Of a stretch of DNA of 64,000 bases, positions 33,398 through 45,203 are shown piece after piece. This DNA is from Neonectria sp. B-13. Lineage: Eukaryota > Ascomycota > Sordariomycetes > Hypocreales > Nectriaceae. The notes under the pieces were generated by a model that worked only from the letters and a program-made list of their open reading frames with translations, was not told where the DNA came from and ran no database searches. The stretch covers positions 744,001 through 808,000 of the forward strand of contig NOKP01000006.1 in the NCBI GenBank assembly GCA_002682825.1, given 5' to 3'. A program made the position numbers and the translations under genes. Position 1 is the first letter of the stretch, and every line of letters starts with the position of its first letter.

Positions 33398-34593
33398 CTA
33401 GAAGAAGAAGTAGGCGAGTAAGAAGCTAACAAGGCACAGGATTGCCGCTAGCTGCACAGGCACGCCCTCAACAGTCTGTTTCACAGCCTGGTTCGTCTTG
33501 ATAACGGCCTGCTTCACGTCTTCGCTGGTAGTGTTCTTGACGCGCTGCCGGAGCCCGGTCTCCCTGAGAGAAGCAATCTGGGCCTCGGCCTGGGCAAGCT
33601 TGGCCTTAAGCTCATCAACTGCCGATTCAGCAGTTGAAGTGACGGCCGTGGCGGCTTGGGAGAATGTGCTCTTGGCCTCGGATTTCTCCTCGAGCTCATC
33701 GTCCTGCACAGAGATATCTTCGGTAGCGTAGGGCGGAGGGGACGTGGATGGAGCAGAAGCGTCGGTAGCGCTGGGAGATGAAAACGCGCGAGGTGCGTCA
33801 GGGGTCTCGCTGGCCTGATTGGATATGTGGTCAGCAGTCAAATCCATGCGCCGGAAAGCCGCATACTTACTCCGTTGGACAGTGAGTGCTTGTTGGGTGT
33901 CACCGCCACGGGGCGACTGGCGCTTTGGTCTTGGTCGGGGTTCGCCGGCAACCAGTTGACGCGGATCTTCCGCTCTTGGAGCTGTCCCTTGTCGGCAGTG
34001 TCCAACTTGTGCGACAATAGATTAGCTTCTGACATGTGACGCGTTTGAACAGTAAACGTTTCTTACCACGTTGGCGATGCTAGCAAACTCCTTATCGGAG
34101 GTGATGGGCGCCGACTGAACCAGGAATTTGTCTCGGCATCTCGCGTCAGGTGGAGGCTCCTGCTTCATGGCCTGCAGCAGGACTATTTTGCACTTAGCGC
34201 GCTGATAATCATTACAAACACAGACCAGAACCTACCGGTGACATCGAAATGCTGTCCAGGCTCGATGCGGCCCGCATTTGGTCGGACGCAGTATCTGTGG
34301 GAATCGTCAGGTACCGGGTCTTTGGCGGGCGAGATAGGGGAGAGGCATACTGTTTCGGCGCAGTGGTTTTGACCTGGAATCAACGTTAGCAAAGCGGCCT
34401 GTCGCATGGGAGCCAGACACGCGCATACCTTGAAGGCAAGGGGCACAGTGTTGGGGTTCGTGATGCTGAGCGTCTGCGAAACCTCGGTAAGGAAGGGTCC
34501 TGCGATGCGAGTCAGTCTCTTAGTCCTTGTCGTGTGGTCGGCAGATCACGCACGCCGAAAGCTCAGCTCGTAGGGCTCGATATCGACCGACAT
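33398..34593 (-). CDS. scs2: VAP/Scs2-type MSP-domain ER membrane protein
   Basis: Seven exons give 286 residues: 34593-34554, 34499-34429, 34373-34351, 34294-34236, 34182-34067, 34005-33871 and 33814-33398. Exon three is only 23 bases. The N-terminal MSP domain runs from SVDIEPYELSF to about residue 125, with the family segments SITNPNTVPLAFKVKTTAPKQ split by introns and YCVRPNAGRIEPG following, which bind FFAT motifs. A linker rich in Ser/Pro leads to a coiled coil (VDELKAKLAQAEAQIASLRE) and a C-terminal hydrophobic anchor ending in AYFFF. VAP proteins tether the ER to other membranes and recruit lipid-transfer proteins; yeast Scs2 also controls Opi1 and inositol-responsive genes. Identification is strong. 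The small exons rely on splice signals and frame. Confidence 0.9.
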
Positions 34594-36687
34594 GGTGGGT
34601 TGGGTTCGTGCGGAAGGGTCGCTTTGCGAGGATCGTTGCGGTGTCGCGAGATGCGCTGAGGCGGTGCGAAACTGGGAAGCTGCGGTGGCAGATGAGGTGA
34701 TGAGGTGAGGTGAGGCAGAGGCAAGAGGAAACGTGGCCGCGGCAGGCGAGAAACGAGGATTGGGAGTACGGAGGGCTCTGGAGCGGCGGCGATGGGCGGA
34801 GGAGTCGTCGAGCGATGGCTTGCGTGGAGGCAGCGGAGAGGACGAGGATGAGAAGGCTAATTTGCGGTGGTGAAGAAGAAAACTGGCGTCGCTGTGGTCT
34901 GGCTCCTGTCGACGTAATTGATGCCAGTACTGGGGGAGCCAAGTTGCCTTCTCCCGTTCGTTGCTGGAGGAAGCACGGACCACCCCCCTTCAACACCGCC
35001 AATCCGCCATTAACCCCCCGATTTCCACCGCCATCAGCACTGAACACACCACCCAAAGGCTGCCAAGTTGGCCTCCACCTCCACTACGTACCATGGAACC
35101 TATCTGAGCAAACTAATGGTAGCGAGATCAGCCCGCCACAGACGCCGATATGTAATCACGACATTCATGCAGCACGAGACAACGCAACCAATTTGATCCT
35201 CAGCGTTTACCCGGGATATCTCCGTATCTGCAGGTCTTCTCATCTGAACCTTGTTTTCGTCTGCCTTACTAGTAGGTAGACCATCCTTTCCATGTCGTCT
35301 TCGTCATAGCAACTACCCACCCAACCACCCTTACAGACGGGTCTCTTTTGTGGTCCCGCCCACTGAGTCCAGCCTAGCCATCAGTGAACCACTAAAATGC
35401 AATCACCTCCGCATTGGCCAAGAATTGTCGGGACCGACCTGCTCTTAACGAAGACCCAATATCAGGTTCCCCAATGGGCATAGCAACCAATGAATAACCT
35501 GCACCAGAAACAGACAAACTCCGACGAGCATTACTAACTGGCTCATAAATCTCTTCCCCATCATACCTGGCTGTCGGTAGTATAGCGGAGCGTTCGAATG
35601 AACGTGGGGAAGGTGATGCCTCGCAGCCTCCCTGGCCCGGTTGCTCCGCGATTTTCCTGGTTCTTGTAGATCGCTGGGGAAATCGCTGCACATTTCCAGG
35701 GTCCGGCAGTTAAGGCGCAGCATAGCTTTGGACCCATCTGGTGTTCCCGTAAGCCAGTCTATTTACACCTGAATTTCTTCGAACGGTTCTGGTTATTCAA
35801 GTCAACAAGGCAACACAGCAACGCCGTCAGATGTATTTGGCTCAGTACGGTGTGCTTCTCCCACGTAAACCATATTTCTATGTAGCGGTTCTTGAAAGTA
35901 AAGGAGAGGCAGGCTTGCCTGGTACATCCCTTCGGAAGCTAGAAAGCCAGACGCGCCAAGTAGCACGACGGCAGCGTTGTTGAAGTGTCGTGTCAATTCG
36001 GACAGCCATTGCAATGATGTAGCAGACGAGAAGAACCCCTTTGAATATGGCAATTACAAAACATTATATTTAGCAATACCCACGCCTGTAAGTCAACGCA
36101 CGCGATATCATTACAACCGACACGGCAAGCTGAATTTGAGGATCAAACCAAAAACTTCTTTCGCAACAATGGAAGCCTCAAACTTTTTCCAAGCAAGACG
36201 GCATAACAGCAGATGGAGGACTTCTCATACAACAAAATAAGAGAAAATTGATCATGCAACCTTGGTACTTTCTTTTTGTCCCAAACATTGGCAATCGACT
36301 TGGCATTAATATTCATACTCGGGGCGACATCGCGAGCCTCTCGTGGTTAGCCGTAGTAATGCCGACACGGCCAGCACGTCACTAGAGGCAGCTGCTGAAT
36401 GACGTCTCGTGCTAGGCACATTCGCTACGCTGGCACAGCTCATCCCCAGCTCTGCTTTACTTACACCCACACTCACACTCAAGGCTGAACCTCGCGCAAA
36501 GCCTCTCCGTTTCTTCACTGTTTTTTGTAGAGTTCCCTTTTTCGAATTGAAGAGAAGGCCGTCGAAGCCGCTCTCGGATACCCGCCTCGTCAAGCTGCCA
36601 CCGTACAGCATTGCCCCTCACCTCACCTAACTAACCCCACCATCAGCATCTACCGCCTGCCACCAACCACATCCTCTCACCGCCAAG
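34594..36687. promoter_or_regulatory. Divergent intergenic region, Scs2 and UBX genes
   Basis: About 2.1 kb contains the promoters of the two flanking divergent genes. Open frames on both strands near 34.5-35.1 kb overlap the Scs2 leader and carry no domains. An AT-richer patch lies near 36040-36310. Nothing else is recognised. Confidence 0.45.
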
Positions 36688-37806
36688 ATGCCTTCCGATT
36701 TTGATACTCTGCTCGACATGGGCTTTGATAAGGAGCGTTCAGAGCTCGCCATCAAGAAGACCGGAGGCCGTAAGTTCTTTCCCGTCCCCGCGCTGATGGT
36801 TGTTGACTTGCCTTAGTGCAGGGCGCTCTTCAATGGCTCGAGGACAACCAGGACAAGTCCCTCGACGACATTAAAGCCGCCGAAGCTACCAAGAAGGCCG
36901 ATGAGGAAGACGAAGACAACGATACCAAGGCCCAGATTGCAGAGCTCGAGACCGGCCAGGCTCAGTCGCTCGTCTGCAATGACTGCGGCAAGCGCTTCCG
37001 CAACCAGGACCTTGCGAGCTACCACGCCGGCAAGACGTCAGTCTCCCACCTAGATCTCCCTAATGCTTCTGACATCTTACTGATCTGAAACTCTAGGGAC
37101 CACACTGATTTCTCTGAGTCGACGGAGGAGGTTGCTCCATTGACCGAGGATGAGAAAAAGGCCAAGCTCGACGAGCTTCGGGAGCGCCTGAAGGCCAAGA
37201 AAGCTCGCATGTCCGACCAGGACAGGGAGGAGCAAAAGCGTAACGAGGTATAAACGCAAACCCCTTGCCCTTTCCGCTACGAGAACACACCCACTGACAT
37301 GCCTAAAGAGAATCCGCCAAAAGTCCACCAAGGAGACCCATGAGGCCAAGGAGGAGCTCGCGCGCAAGGAGCAGATGAAAGAAGCTGCCCTCAAGCGCCA
37401 GGAGAAGCTCGAGGACGTTGAGGCCAAGAAGCGTATCAAGGCCAAGATCGAAGCCGACAAGGCCGAGCGCCGCCGCAAGGCCGAGGAAGCCAAGGCCGCC
37501 CGTGAAGGAAGAGCTCCCGTAGCTGAGCCTGCAGCAGCAGCTCCCCCCGCCGCAGCTGCCCGACCCAAGGTCAACCATAACGAGGCCAGACTTCGTCTCC
37601 AGACCGATTCGGGAAACATCTTGAAGACACTACCTGCCGAGACGACTCTGTTTGAGCTCGCACAGCTGTTGGAGACTGAGACGGGCAAGGCAGTGGCTAG
37701 CTTCACTACAACGTTCCCCAGACAGACTTTCGAAGGTTCCGTGGATTTCTCCAAGACACTCAAGGAAGCTGGATTGGTCCCGTCATCCGTCTTGATTGTA
37801 AAGTAG
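36688..37806 (+). CDS. UBA-UBX domain protein (SAKS1/UBXN1-like)
   Basis: Four exons, 36688-36769, 36817-37036, 37097-37247 and 37309-37806, give 316 residues. Residues 1-40 form a UBA domain (DTLLDMGFDKERSELAIKKTGG...ALQWLE) for ubiquitin binding. A single zinc-finger-like motif follows with C81, C84, H97 and H103. Residues about 110-225 are a long charged helix rich in Lys, Glu and Arg. The C terminus from about 232 is a UBX fold (ARLRLQTDSGNILKTLP...SSVLIVK), which docks on the Cdc48/p97 ATPase. The order UBA, finger, coiled coil, UBX is that of the UBXN1 group, adaptors that bring ubiquitinated clients to Cdc48 in cytosol and ER-associated degradation. All parts look intact. Confidence 0.9.
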
Positions 37807-38253
37807 TCATCTAGAACAAGCAAGTTTGTGGATTATGCATGGCATGGCGTTTGTGGAACAGTGGGGAGCGTTGCGACGATGAAGGGCATAGGCTTTTACG
37901 AGGAGATCCAAAACAGCAAGTCGTCGGTAGAATCCATGACACAATTCTGCAATCACTAGAAATCCGACAGCATGATTCCATGCGCCACATTCACTTCATA
38001 CGAGACCCGATATTGAACTGCAAACCACCCATGGCGGGACCTTTTTTTGATTCAGAGCCGTTTAACTGACCAATTCTCCCTCCGCGCGAACTCCGTGAGA
38101 GCATTCATCATATTATCGTATGAACGAAGCTACTCTGTCCAGGGCGCAGGATATCGTGCCCTCTCCATTCTGTATGATCGATCGATTGGAAACCCCGAAG
38201 CCATGCAGTCGAAGTACAAAGAAGTAAGGAAACAGTCGTCGTAGCGTGACTGT
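37807..38253. other. Convergent 3' spacer
   Basis: About 450 bp between the UBX and ribosomal P1 stops. Only 3' untranslated sequence is expected and no other feature is seen. Confidence 0.4.
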
Positions 38254-38812
38254 TTAGTCGAAGAGACCGAAGCCCATATCCTCGTCGGACTCCTCCTTCT
38301 CTGTAGTGGGTGTAAGCATTAACGAACCATCCGGCAGGAATGAAATTGGGGGATTCGACGTACCCTCCTCCTTCTCCTCCTCAACAGCCTCAGCGGCGTC
38401 ACCGCCAGTGGCAGCGGCACCACCAGAAGTAGCGGCAGCGCCGCCACCGGAGCCGACGTTCACGAGGAGGTCCTTGACGTCCTTGCCCTCGAGAGCCTGC
38501 ACACAAAAAATCCCCGTCAGAAAATCGAAGTCCTAATCGTCGCACAATCGGGTTGAGCAATCGGGTCGTACCTTGGCGAAGATGGAGGTCCAGATGGGCT
38601 CAACCTCCTCGACCTTAGCGGCCTTGATGAGGGTCTGGAGCTTGTCGGCCTGCAGATTGCGATCACGAATTAGCATCACCACACTTCGATATTCAGGGCG
38701 CGCGGGGCAGGAGAATCGTGTGGGCGTGCGGGACAGGACGTACGGTGATCTCAACGCCATCATCGGCGAGGATCAGGGCCGCGTAGGACGAAGCGAGCTC
38801 GGCGTGAGACAT
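38254..38812 (-). CDS. rpp1: 60S acidic ribosomal protein P1
   Basis: Four exons, 38812-38744, 38649-38572, 38496-38364 and 38300-38254, give 108 residues. The N-terminal helical dimerisation domain begins [19 protein letters not shown]. An Ala/Gly-rich hinge ([16 protein letters not shown]) follows and then the acidic tail, which ends in [13 protein letters not shown], the conserved C terminus that recruits elongation factors to the ribosomal stalk. This tail is encoded by a separate last exon of 47 bases. P1 rather than P2 is indicated by the starting sequence. It pairs with P2 on the P0 base of the stalk. Intron positions are well supported because all four exons join without a frame break. 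Confidence 0.95.
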
Positions 38813-39667
38813 TGTGAATGATTTCTGTCGATGCAGTTGGTGATGGAGAGTCTGCACAATGTCGTTGTGGTTGGAGATCGAATATCACCAAAGTCGCTTG
38901 CCACAGAAAATTACCCTGGTCGAAATTATGTTGGAGGGCTTCAAGACCTAAAGTGGAGGGGCAAAATGGATTTTCCGAGCTCCGAGGAGGCGACAATAAA
39001 TGGGCCTGTCATATGATTGGTCAGATGTCACTCAACCAATCAGAGATCACATCATGGCCGAGCGAGGAGTCAAGAGCGCTCAGACGGTCGAGACGCATGT
39101 ACCCCACCCCGCTTGCTCCTCCCAGGCGGCCAAGCCTCCCATTGCCGTCCCCCCCACCATCGCTCTTTATCCATTATCGCTGCATTCGCTGGTGATGTAC
39201 TAGCAAGAACCGAGTGACAACATCCCTGGTCAGGAAGGTAACGCCGCAATCGCTCAACGGAGTCTGGACGCTTGGCCACCTGCACCTTCACGCCCAACTT
39301 GCGCCTACAAAGCTGCCTGCAACCCTCCCCGCGACAGCCAAACCCTCCTCACACAGTACCCATTGCATCTCCACCACATCTTCATCTATGGCTATTCTTT
39401 CTTAGCTGTCGTGCCCAAGCAATTCCCAACTCCCCCGCTACTATCAGCTTCCGTCGACGACCCCGCCGCCACTCTCAGTCACTGTCAGTGCCCATCGCTC
39501 GTTGCTGCCCGGAAGCTCTGGAACGCACGTCCGCGCAGACCCTTACTCCTCGGCTCTCCACGGCTCTAACTCTCGGACCATACTGACTGTTGTGTCCAAC
39601 GAACAGTTCATCCTTCGCACCGCCCTTGACTTTGTGCCGGTAGCATAGTATCGACTCTATCAGCGCC
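38813..39667. promoter_or_regulatory. Divergent promoter region, ribosomal P1 and DUF2408 genes
   Basis: About 0.85 kb holding both promoters. CCAATCAG lies at about 39034-39041 and a reversed copy, TGATTGG, at about 39013-39019. They could be CCAAT-box sites for a HAP-type factor, which is inference. The last 500 bases are C-rich leader. Confidence 0.4.
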
Positions 39668-41273
39668 ATGGAGACGCCAGCAATTCCTCTCCCGCGGGAC
39701 CCCCGGGAACGGGCCATCCTCGACCAACTAGTCATGATCCGAGACCAGCTGCTACTTCTCAAGCAGGATCGTACCAATTATATCCGAACACAAGATGTTA
39801 TGCCATTGTTTGAGCAAACAATGGACCAAGTCAAGGAGCTCAACATCGTCCGAGCGGAGATTGGGGAGAAGGCCGAGAACAGACGTGGGTTATCTTTCAA
39901 AAGCGTCGTAGATGCGCCTAAACTGACGAGCTGAGGTGCAGTGGACAAAGTCTTGGAGAGCTGTTTCCAATTGCTTTCTTTGTTCTACCTCACAATCGGT
40001 CGCAACAACGAGGCGCCCGCGACCTATGCCTTAACCTCGACCATCAAGCGACTGCTGGACCATCTCGTCGAAGCCGATCTATACTCTTCCAAGGATCTTG
40101 GTAGCATCCAAACGACGCTCGATAGTCTCTCCCAGAGCATACTACAAGGGCATAACGAAAACGTCCCTGAGAAAATCCCCCCGCCCTACATGCTTGCCCT
40201 CCTATCAAACCGTGTCGAGCTATGCCAAGCCACCTTGGCAAAACTTCAGAAGAGACTTGAAAGCGTTCCAGAACCATTACTGTCAACGCACCAAAAGCTG
40301 GTCTCCATTCTGCGGGCGGTAGCGCTCGCGAATACAAAATCCAAGGTAGGGAAGTCTGTGCGAGTTGATGGGTTATGCTAACCAGCCACCTAGTTCTCGT
40401 CTTCCGAGATTAAGAAGCTGAGGCATCAGATCGTGGAGATCGGAGAGCGGCATAATGGCGGCAAGTTTACATCGGAAGATGGCACCGTTGTCCCTGGCAG
40501 CGACGAGGTTCGTGAGTTGTACCAGCGATGCCTCAAATGGTCCGACCTTGTTCTCGAGCGGTACGATTCCTCCCCAACCTGATGATGGTCCATTCTAACC
40601 CTTCCCAGAAAGGGTGTGGTTGCCGACCAATGGCGGCCAATCTATGATGTATTGGTCGGAATCCGAAACGATCTTGAGAAACTTTCTCTCACACAAGCAT
40701 GGTCCCTCCGTGAGACAGACCTCTACGACTTCCAACGACAACTTGACAAGATCGACGAGAGTCGAGAGAACGGAAACTGGCTGGATGACCGGGCCCGACC
40801 AGCAGACTTGTGGACGCAGCGCACACTCTTGTATCTGATCCGACGGTCGTACGCGTACATTTACTCTTTTATGCTGGCCTCCGAACCAGTGTCTGAAGCC
40901 CTGCTACCGATTTACAACCAGCTGCAAACGTTGAAGCGTTGTCTCGTCGAAGTCAAGAAGAACGGAGGCGTGTCATCCGTTCGGGAGCTTTACCCATACA
41001 GTATGAAGGTTCGTCGATCCCCAAATTCTTGGGGCTGCACTTTACTTACCCCAGATGCAGCTCAACTCCCTTGATAACATGAAAGTGGACGGGAAGTTTG
41101 TCGTCAACGGCGACATCCCCGAGGGCCAGGGCAGTGTCAGCGAGTTGCTAGCTGAGTGTTTCGATCTCAGCTATGATCTGCGGGTGGCGGCTGAGGAGGG
41201 TGGTGAGAACGGTTCTGCCGAGGCGGACGGCGAGAGTGAGGGCGAGAACAAGGCCGAAGCCAAGGCCGAGTGA
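39668..41273 (+). CDS. DUF2408/UPF0662 family protein
   Basis: Five exons, 39668-39884, 39942-40345, 40394-40560, 40609-41008 and 41055-41273, give about 468 residues. An acceptor six bases further on, at 41061, would also keep frame. The protein is almost wholly alpha-helical and starts METPAIPLPRDPRERAILDQLVMIRDQLLLLK. Conserved-looking blocks include DQVKELNIVRAEIGEKAENR, QWRPIYDVLVGIRNDLEKLS and TLLYLIRRSYAYIYSFMLASEPVSEALLP. It ends in an acidic, low-complexity Glu/Gly/Ala tail. The sequence agrees with the fungal UPF0662 (DUF2408) family known from fission and budding yeast. The function of the family is not established. There is no signal peptide or membrane anchor. Confidence 0.85.
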
Positions 41274-41681
41274 AGGGAGACTTGGTACTTCGCGTGTCTT
41301 GGTGTATTATGGCGTCACAGTTCTTTTTCCTTTTGACTAATTTTACTTTTACTGGAAGGATGGATGGATGATGGGCTGTCCTCTACGGTTGTTTGGTGGG
41401 TACTGGCCTCATTGGTCATGGGTCTGGTGTCTTTCTGCGCATCACATGGGCTCTGGATGGTTCGAAGACGTGGGCTTTCCAGCAATGGGCATTATTTTGA
41501 TGGGGAACTGGAAACCAAAAGGGCTCGGTAGTAGCATTCAAGGTCTTCAGTGACATTATTGAGCATCAGTCCCATTCCGCTATCTGGTTTCTTGCTGTGA
41601 GACTCTAAGTGATGTTGTTCGCTGGGCATTCAAGGGTTTCTGAAGGCGCATCGGAAGGGGTAGATTTGGATCTAGTCGGGT
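41274..41681. other. Convergent 3' spacer
   Basis: About 400 bp between two stops. It includes a GGATGGATGG short repeat near 41357-41370 and no gene. Confidence 0.4.
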
Positions 41682-42266
41682 TTAGCTTGAGATCCCAGCA
41701 GACGTTCGGGGAATCGGTATCGTGCTCGCCTTTTCCATGTCCCAGACACCCGAAGTGGCGTAGATGTCCTTGCTGAGCTGTTCACGGACCTGCTCGACTG
41801 ACTCGGCGACACACACAAGGGTGCTGCCCATGAAGTCAAGGCTAGCGGGGTCGTCGTCCTTGGGGACACTGTTGAGCAGAGCACCTTGTGAAAGACACGA
41901 CGGTCAGCTCTAAGATTCCCGGCCAGGGCGTGGTGTTGTTAGGGGTCTACCATACCGCCCGTCTTCCAGCTTCCGTCCTTCATGAAGGGGACCATGTTCT
42001 CGAAGTGCAAGCTGCAATTTCGCGGGTTAGCGGGGCATCTCAATCTCGCTTTTGGGGGTGGTAAAAAGACCGTACTGCCGGACTTTGAGGCGTTGCTCGC
42101 GGACGTTGGGTTTGTCGAGGACGACGACGAGGAACTCGTACTTTCCCTCGGGCTTGGTGACGGAGACGGTGGCCATGGTGCGGGTGCGGATGCGGGCGAG
42201 TGGGGTGGTGATGAAGGCTCTGGTGTTGGAGACTGCGAGTCGTTGGAAGGTGAGGCGAGCTGCCAT
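41682..42266 (-). CDS. YCII-domain protein, probably mitochondrial
   Basis: Three exons, 42266-42076, 42011-41956 and 41884-41682, give 149 residues. Splicing produces the YCII fold segment EFLVVVLDKPNVREQRLKVRxHLHF with a conserved His, followed by GALLNSVPK, MGSTLVCVAESVEQVREQLSKDIYATSGVWDMEKA. YCII proteins are small ferredoxin-like enzymes or binding proteins with a His/Asp pair, and fungal members are generally uncharacterised. The first 30 residues are rich in Arg, Ala, Ser and Thr with few acids (MAARLTFQRLAVSNTRAF), typical of a mitochondrial targeting sequence. A second Met at residue 31 would give a cytosolic form of normal family length. Choice of start therefore decides localisation. 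Confidence 0.85.
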
Positions 42267-44431
42267 TGAATCTTGGGGGGCGAGGAGCCTTTTAATCTTA
42301 GCCAGAGAGGTGAGATGCTGTCTGAAGTTGTGTTCCACGGCCTACAATGGAAAGCTACTGCGGGGGATGATCGGACGTGGGGTAGGCATTGAGGCGCGCC
42401 TTTCTGGCGGGGAACATGTTGTTAGACATGTATCTCTCCACTGTCCTGGAATCGAAGCCAAGGACCGGGACGAGCACATGTGCATGCTAGCTATAGAAAC
42501 ACTAGACTACTTGTTTTAAAATGGGTGACTACAGTGGTTTACAAATGGAGTCCTCAGATGCATTTGTAGATCTCATGTGAGATCGAGGGTATATATAAGC
42601 CAATTCTACCTGAAAGTCTAGAAATGGGCGTGGAAAGATCGTCTTGTCGAGTTCTGTCATCATCTATCTTCCAACCCAAGGCCCTAGCTTACATGTTCAG
42701 AGTACCAACGCTGGAACCAGACCGATTGCAATTGATCCTCAACCACATGCTGTTCTATACTAATGAAGCGACACCTGGTCACCTAGCAGTCTATAGTCTC
42801 GAAATAATTAAAAAAGAAACATTGCTATTCCCAACTTAGCTGACAAAGCGCGCGTCCTATTTGGCACCGTTCGCACTAGAACTCCGATGACGACGGAGCT
42901 GTCAACCAGCGACCTCGGCGCTAGGTCGATGGGCTTCAACCGAAATTCCCACCTCGTGGCTATGCTCCCGTGGACACAACCTGACTCACCCACGGAGATA
43001 CAAAGCCAAATACTTAGATCTACATTGCCCGAATCGCCATGAGCGAGACGAGCCGCATACCGAAGGGGAACGTGGCTCCGGGGTCAAATGACGCCAATGG
43101 TCCAGGGTAGTCGCCCCAGCCGGACAAGCATCGGATTTCAACCACCGAACCAGACAGAGCAAGAAAGGGTCGCCCATGATCAAGCTTACACACAGACCGA
43201 ACTCCGAGCCGGGAATTAATAATAAACAGTACGCCCTGGCCCGGTCTTGGTGCGCCGGAGATCCCGGTCTGCCTGGCCCTGCCACTCTCCCGCTGTTCTC
43301 CCCAGAGAGAGAGACACTGAGAGAGATGGCCGGCCGCGAGACACCGAGAACTGGCCGCGACCCCGGGAATAACGTCACCGCGCTCGCCCACCAGTCGCCC
43401 GTCGGCCCAAGCGCAAGCTACAACTGGCGCGGTCCCCCCCGCTCGCCAGCCAGGTTCCCGTGAGCTGCTAAATATGCTCAGGCAAGTTTCCGTATCGTAT
43501 GTCATCATGGCGAGGAAGAGGGTCGAACGAAACTCGTGCACACGGGTTTCCCCCGCCGCGCTCCCCCGCCTCCTGCTCCGGGCATCATGAAAAGGGTCAT
43601 GCCTCCAGTCCAGCGGGGGAGAAAACCTGGAAGTCCCATGCGCGGCTGTAAGTCATTTCCCATGACGAAGAGATCTTTTCCCTAGTAGAAATCCGTGTCC
43701 CCCGGCCGCCAGCGTCGGAGCATCCGGAGACGCAAGTCTTCGCGCTCACCGGCAAGGACCCGCTTCCAGCTCCGGGGGGCGAAAGAAACCCCAGGTCAGG
43801 CCGCCCTCTTCCTAGCTTGTTTTTCCCGAGCTGTTTGCTTTGCTGTCCGAAAACCTGGCTCTTGCTTTTATTTTCCTCTCACGGGGTTTGCATGGTCCCG
43901 CGACTTATTCAACCGGCCCGGGGGCAGGGGAGAAAGAGAGCGAGAGAGAGAAAGAGAGAAGAGAATAACCCTGGATGAATTTATGGCAGAGCAGAGCAGA
44001 GAAAGAGACAGAGACAGAGACAGAGACAGAGACAGAGAGACATTATCCGGTCTCCGCTTCCAAGTCACACCACCGTGACCACTGCAATTGTCCCGCAATC
44101 GGGGGGTAAGGGGAGTCTGAAGTTCTGGAGACTGGAGTTTTGCGGGCCTTGTCCTTGGAGAGAGGGCTGATGCAGTGATGGGGTCAGCTGAGGTTCCATC
44201 CACGGTTGGCACATGGCACGGCATAGCATGGCCCGAGTGCTTGGGAGGAGACGATATAATGTCCAGTTTCTTCTCACTTGTTGTTTCTGCTGTTTCTTCA
44301 TTCCATCATCAACATCCCCTGGGACAACTTTGAGAGCTACAATACCACACACGCAACCCCAATACCCCAATAAAACACCATTTATATAAAAACCTCACTT
44401 TATCATCTACACACACATCACATACCCCAAA
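42267..44431. other. Intergenic region with GA-rich microsatellites
   Basis: About 2.2 kb between divergent genes. No coding sequence is supported. A short frame at 43587 (MKRVMPPVQRGRKPGS...) ends at a GTAAGT-like site but has no convincing second exon. A TATATATAAG sequence lies near 42590-42599. Purine-rich microsatellites are listed separately. Confidence 0.5.
43929..44042 (+). repeat. GA and GACAGA microsatellites
   Basis: GAGA/GAAA simple sequence at about 43929-43963 is followed by a cleaner (AGACAG)n array at about 44001-44040. Such purine mirror tracts can adopt triplex structure. Confidence 0.85.
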
Positions 44432-44773
44432 ATGGCCCCATCAGTCTATATCCTCCTCCACCGCAACAGCGACGCCAGCGGCAACGCCACCATCGTCTCC
44501 GTCTTCGCCGAGCTCCAGGACGCCAACGACGCCTGCCTGGCACAAGCCGTCGAAGCCAAGGTCGTGCCCAAGACGCAGGTCCCCAAGGAGCCTCTGCGCT
44601 GGGAGGCCCCCGACGGCACCGCCTGCTGGGTCGAGAAGCACGCCGTCGTGCCGCGCAAGTCGCTCACGCCCGCCGCGCCTCGAGACGAGATCAAGCGCAA
44701 CAACAGCTCGCTGTACCTCAACGACGACGATGATGTCATTGAGGTCCAGGACCAGGACGGTCACTACGACTAG
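44432..44773 (+). CDS. Small unknown protein (113 aa)
   Basis: An intronless frame starts at CAAAATGG, a good context, after an A/C-rich leader. The protein begins MAPSVYILLHRNSDASGNATIVSVF, like a short beta-alpha unit, continues with ELQDANDACLAQAVEAKVV and a conserved-looking CWVEKHAVVPRKSL segment, and ends in an acidic run DDDDVIEVQDQDGHYD. Codon use is strongly biased to C/G in the third position, as in neighbouring real genes, which supports that it is coding. I do not recognise the family. No signal peptide or membrane helix is present. Confidence 0.7.
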   Translation: MAPSVYILLHRNSDASGNATIVSVFAELQDANDACLAQAVEAKVVPKTQVPKEPLRWEAPDGTACWVEKHAVVPRKSLTPAAPRDEIKRNNSSLYLNDDDDVIEVQDQDGHYD

Positions 44774-45203
44774 GCGGATAGAAATGGATCTTTGTGTATT
44801 GTACTTCGTAGAGAGGGGAAAGTGTTGGGAAAAAGCAACGCGCGCACTCACTGCAGGACATAATGTGGGGGAATCAAGGGGCGTTTTATGAAATGAGATG
44901 AGATGAGATGAGATGAGATGGGATCTGATCTGGGCATCAATCATGCGGCCGTGAGGATAGACGAGAGCTGGCGGTGTAATGCGGGAACACCACGCAAGAG
45001 TCCCAGATATTTTTAGTTACAGTAGCGACCAATGCATCTCATGTTCTTTAAACAAACAAAAAGCTATTTACTCCCATTTATCCCATGTCTACATGGCTTA
45101 CCAGTTCGTATGTCTCCCTCGTCTATCCTCTACCCCCTCGAATGCCTCTATAACATCCAAATATGTAGCTGGTATATGCCATCCTCCTTTTCGCCTTGAC
45201 ATC
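44774..45203. other. Convergent 3' spacer with GAGAT repeat
   Basis: About 430 bp between two stops. A (GAGAT)n tract of about five to six units lies at 44893-44921. Confidence 0.6.

Noticed and set aside
34520..35279. Frames of 145-189 codons on both strands upstream of the Scs2 start
   Set aside because: They overlap the Scs2 leader and first exon, are rich in Ser/Pro/Arg from biased composition and show no domain.
43587..43840. Possible Zn2Cys6-type regulator start (RGRKPGSPMRGC followed by GTAAGT)
   Set aside because: No downstream exon supplies the required cysteine spacing; the following sequence is basic and Ser/Arg-rich without the binuclear cluster.
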